DNA from: Chrysomallon squamiferum
Taxonomy: Eukaryota; Mollusca; Gastropoda; Neomphalida; Peltospiridae
DNA: 64,000 nucleotides
Direction: 5' to 3'
Assembly (NCBI GenBank): GCA_012295275.1
Contig: CM022665.1
Location: forward strand, 28,023,446-28,087,445
Positions 62,563 through 64,000 of the stretch are shown piece after piece (the stretch's first letter is position 1; every line of letters begins with the position of its first letter). The notes under the pieces are model-generated. The model made no database searches. It was not told the origin of the DNA and saw nothing but the letters and a program-made list of their open reading frames with translations. A program made the position numbers and the translations under genes.

Positions 62563-63358
62563 CTTGCTTATATATGTATGTATGTATATGAATGATTTTT
62601 TTAAAAACCCATGCAATATTTAGTATAATAATACTAAGAAAAGAGATCACACAAAAATTAAACAGTAAACACTTCCTTACCCCCAGAGATTTTTTAACCT
62701 GTTTCTGTTCTAGAAAGATTAAATTTACTCTGTTCTTGCTGTGTTTAATGAACCTCAAACAGGTTATATATAAACACATATTGCACAGTCACTATAATCA
62801 CATGACCCACATTATTCCATCTTGAATCTCACACATTAACTATTGATAAATGTATAATATAATATGTAGATAAGTAAACAGTGATGTATCCAAGGACAGC
62901 AGATACAATTTATAACCTGAATGGCAAAAGGGATATCTCATACCAAGCCTTGAAGTGTAACACTTATATATCTAGTTTGTTTAATCAGGTCAAAAGAAGT
63001 CACAAATACCTATACAACAAAACAACAATGTCTCAGCTCAAGCTGAAGCAATTCAGTCATTAAGATAAAGTCGATGTGCATGAAGGCATTAATAGCTAAA
63101 AATATAACAGTGTGAAATGAAATATAATTACATATAATGTGGCTGAAATAAATTATCTTCCTCACTAACATGATTAACAGTTCGGTGTACTAATGTGACT
63201 TTTCTATATACTTAATTTGTTATTTCCTGATGTTTTTTCTTCTTCTTCCTCTTATTCTGGTATTTGTTTGATGTTTACTGTTGTTAACTGACATATTTTT
63301 CTATTAGCTGATTAAACAAAAGGCAATGTATCTGAAGTATAAAAAAATAAAATACAAA

Positions 63359-63361
<3 letters not shown>

Positions 63362-63403
<42 letters not shown>
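63362..63403. repeat. (GT)n microsatellite
   Basis: Pure GT run of about 42 nt. A second, impure TG-rich stretch lies at 63640-63770. Confidence 0.97.
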
Positions 63404-63405
<2 letters not shown>

Positions 63406-64000
63406 ATATTAATACCAGAATTAACAAGTTTTTGAAACTCTAAGATTATCTTGTGTTATCACAAAGCTAATACAATCAGTTCAAAAGTCAAATGGTCACC
63501 CACTAACCTGTATACCGAATTTTAACAATGATTTCTAGTTAATTGTATATCTTATAGAAAAATATCTTTTCTATGAATATTTGTTCAGGGTTTGTGTGAA
63601 TGTAACTGTATTTGTGTATATGCACAAGCATCAGTATAATGATGTGTATGTGTGTGTCTTCATATATGTCTGTATGTGAATAAGTGGCATTCTTATGTAT
63701 TTGTTTTTGTGTGTATATGTGTATGTGTGTTTCTGTGTTCTGTGTTCTGTGTGTGTGTGTGTGTGTGTGTATGATCAGAAGAAGCAAATGCTATTTATAA
63801 GCAATACTGAATATTTATGTTCATGTTTTTCTGTACATCATTGCAAAAGTTGTTTTCTGAATGCAAAAGTAAATACAATATTTGACTGGATATTAACATC
63901 AAAGCAGTTATAAAATAAAAACTATCAACAAACTTTTCATGAAAACCAAACTTGCTAATTTTCAAAATAGACTGAAAAGTGTTTTATTCAAAAACTAGAT

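Larger units (their letters stand above)
61317..64000. other. Upstream region of SPTLC2 without recognised exons
   Basis: AT-rich DNA with CA and GT microsatellites and one probable hAT terminus. Short ORFs at 62510-62825, 62881-63063 and 63539-63913 lack support, and two of them read through dinucleotide repeats. A 5' UTR exon of SPTLC2 could lie here unseen. Confidence 0.5.

Overview
The window is animal nuclear DNA. It is very AT-rich, crowded with microsatellites (TAA, CA, CT and AT runs) and degenerate minisatellites, and its genes are split into many short exons with mostly GT-AG introns of 0.1 to 8 kb. Gene content and repeat style fit an invertebrate, plausibly a lophotrochozoan such as a mollusc (perhaps a cephalopod). 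That placement is an impression, not a proof. No bacterial, phage, plasmid or CRISPR feature was seen.

Three protein-coding genes lie head-to-tail on the minus strand. From right to left they are: (1) the pyridoxal-phosphate subunit of serine palmitoyltransferase (SPTLC2/3 type), 13 coding exons from 61220 to 44853, about 571 aa; (2) a reticulon, coding exons from 31841 to 18257, 345 aa in its basic form, with a 33-nt in-frame cassette micro-exon at 25475-25507 and a likely alternative acidic first exon at 34774-34966; (3) an ASPG-type asparaginase with C-terminal ankyrin repeats, 13 exons from 14837 to 523, whose last exon(s) lie beyond the left edge of the window. I assembled the exon chains by hand by requiring splice sites, continuous reading phase and family-like protein sequence. 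All phases close.

As remembered, the three human counterparts SPTLC2, RTN1 and ASPG all map to chromosome 14q, so the trio may be a remnant of ancient linkage. Two of the products act in the ER membrane (sphingolipid synthesis and membrane curvature). I see no evidence that the three form one pathway.

Layout: 1-14.8 kb ASPG (with a hAT-type MITE in an intron and a plus-strand exon-like relic in the largest intron); 14.8-18.2 kb spacer and probable reticulon 3' UTR; 18.3-35 kb reticulon with two promoter-like zones carrying perfect CRE palindromes; 35.6-36 kb remains of a pogo/CENP-B-like DDE transposase; 36-44.8 kb gene-poor AT-rich spacer; 44.9-61.3 kb SPTLC2 with a second hAT MITE and several intronic minisatellites; 61.3-64 kb upstream sequence with no coding exon recognised.

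I did not find a new multi-gene system. The most unusual observation is that two separate degenerate minisatellite arrays include an exon-intron junction: the exon 10 donor of ASPG and the exon 6 acceptor of SPTLC2. Other points worth checking are a GC-AG intron, the reticulon micro-exon and alternative start, an orphan terminal-exon-like ORF at 12479-12655, and a 30-nt A tract plus uORF directly before the SPTLC2 start codon.
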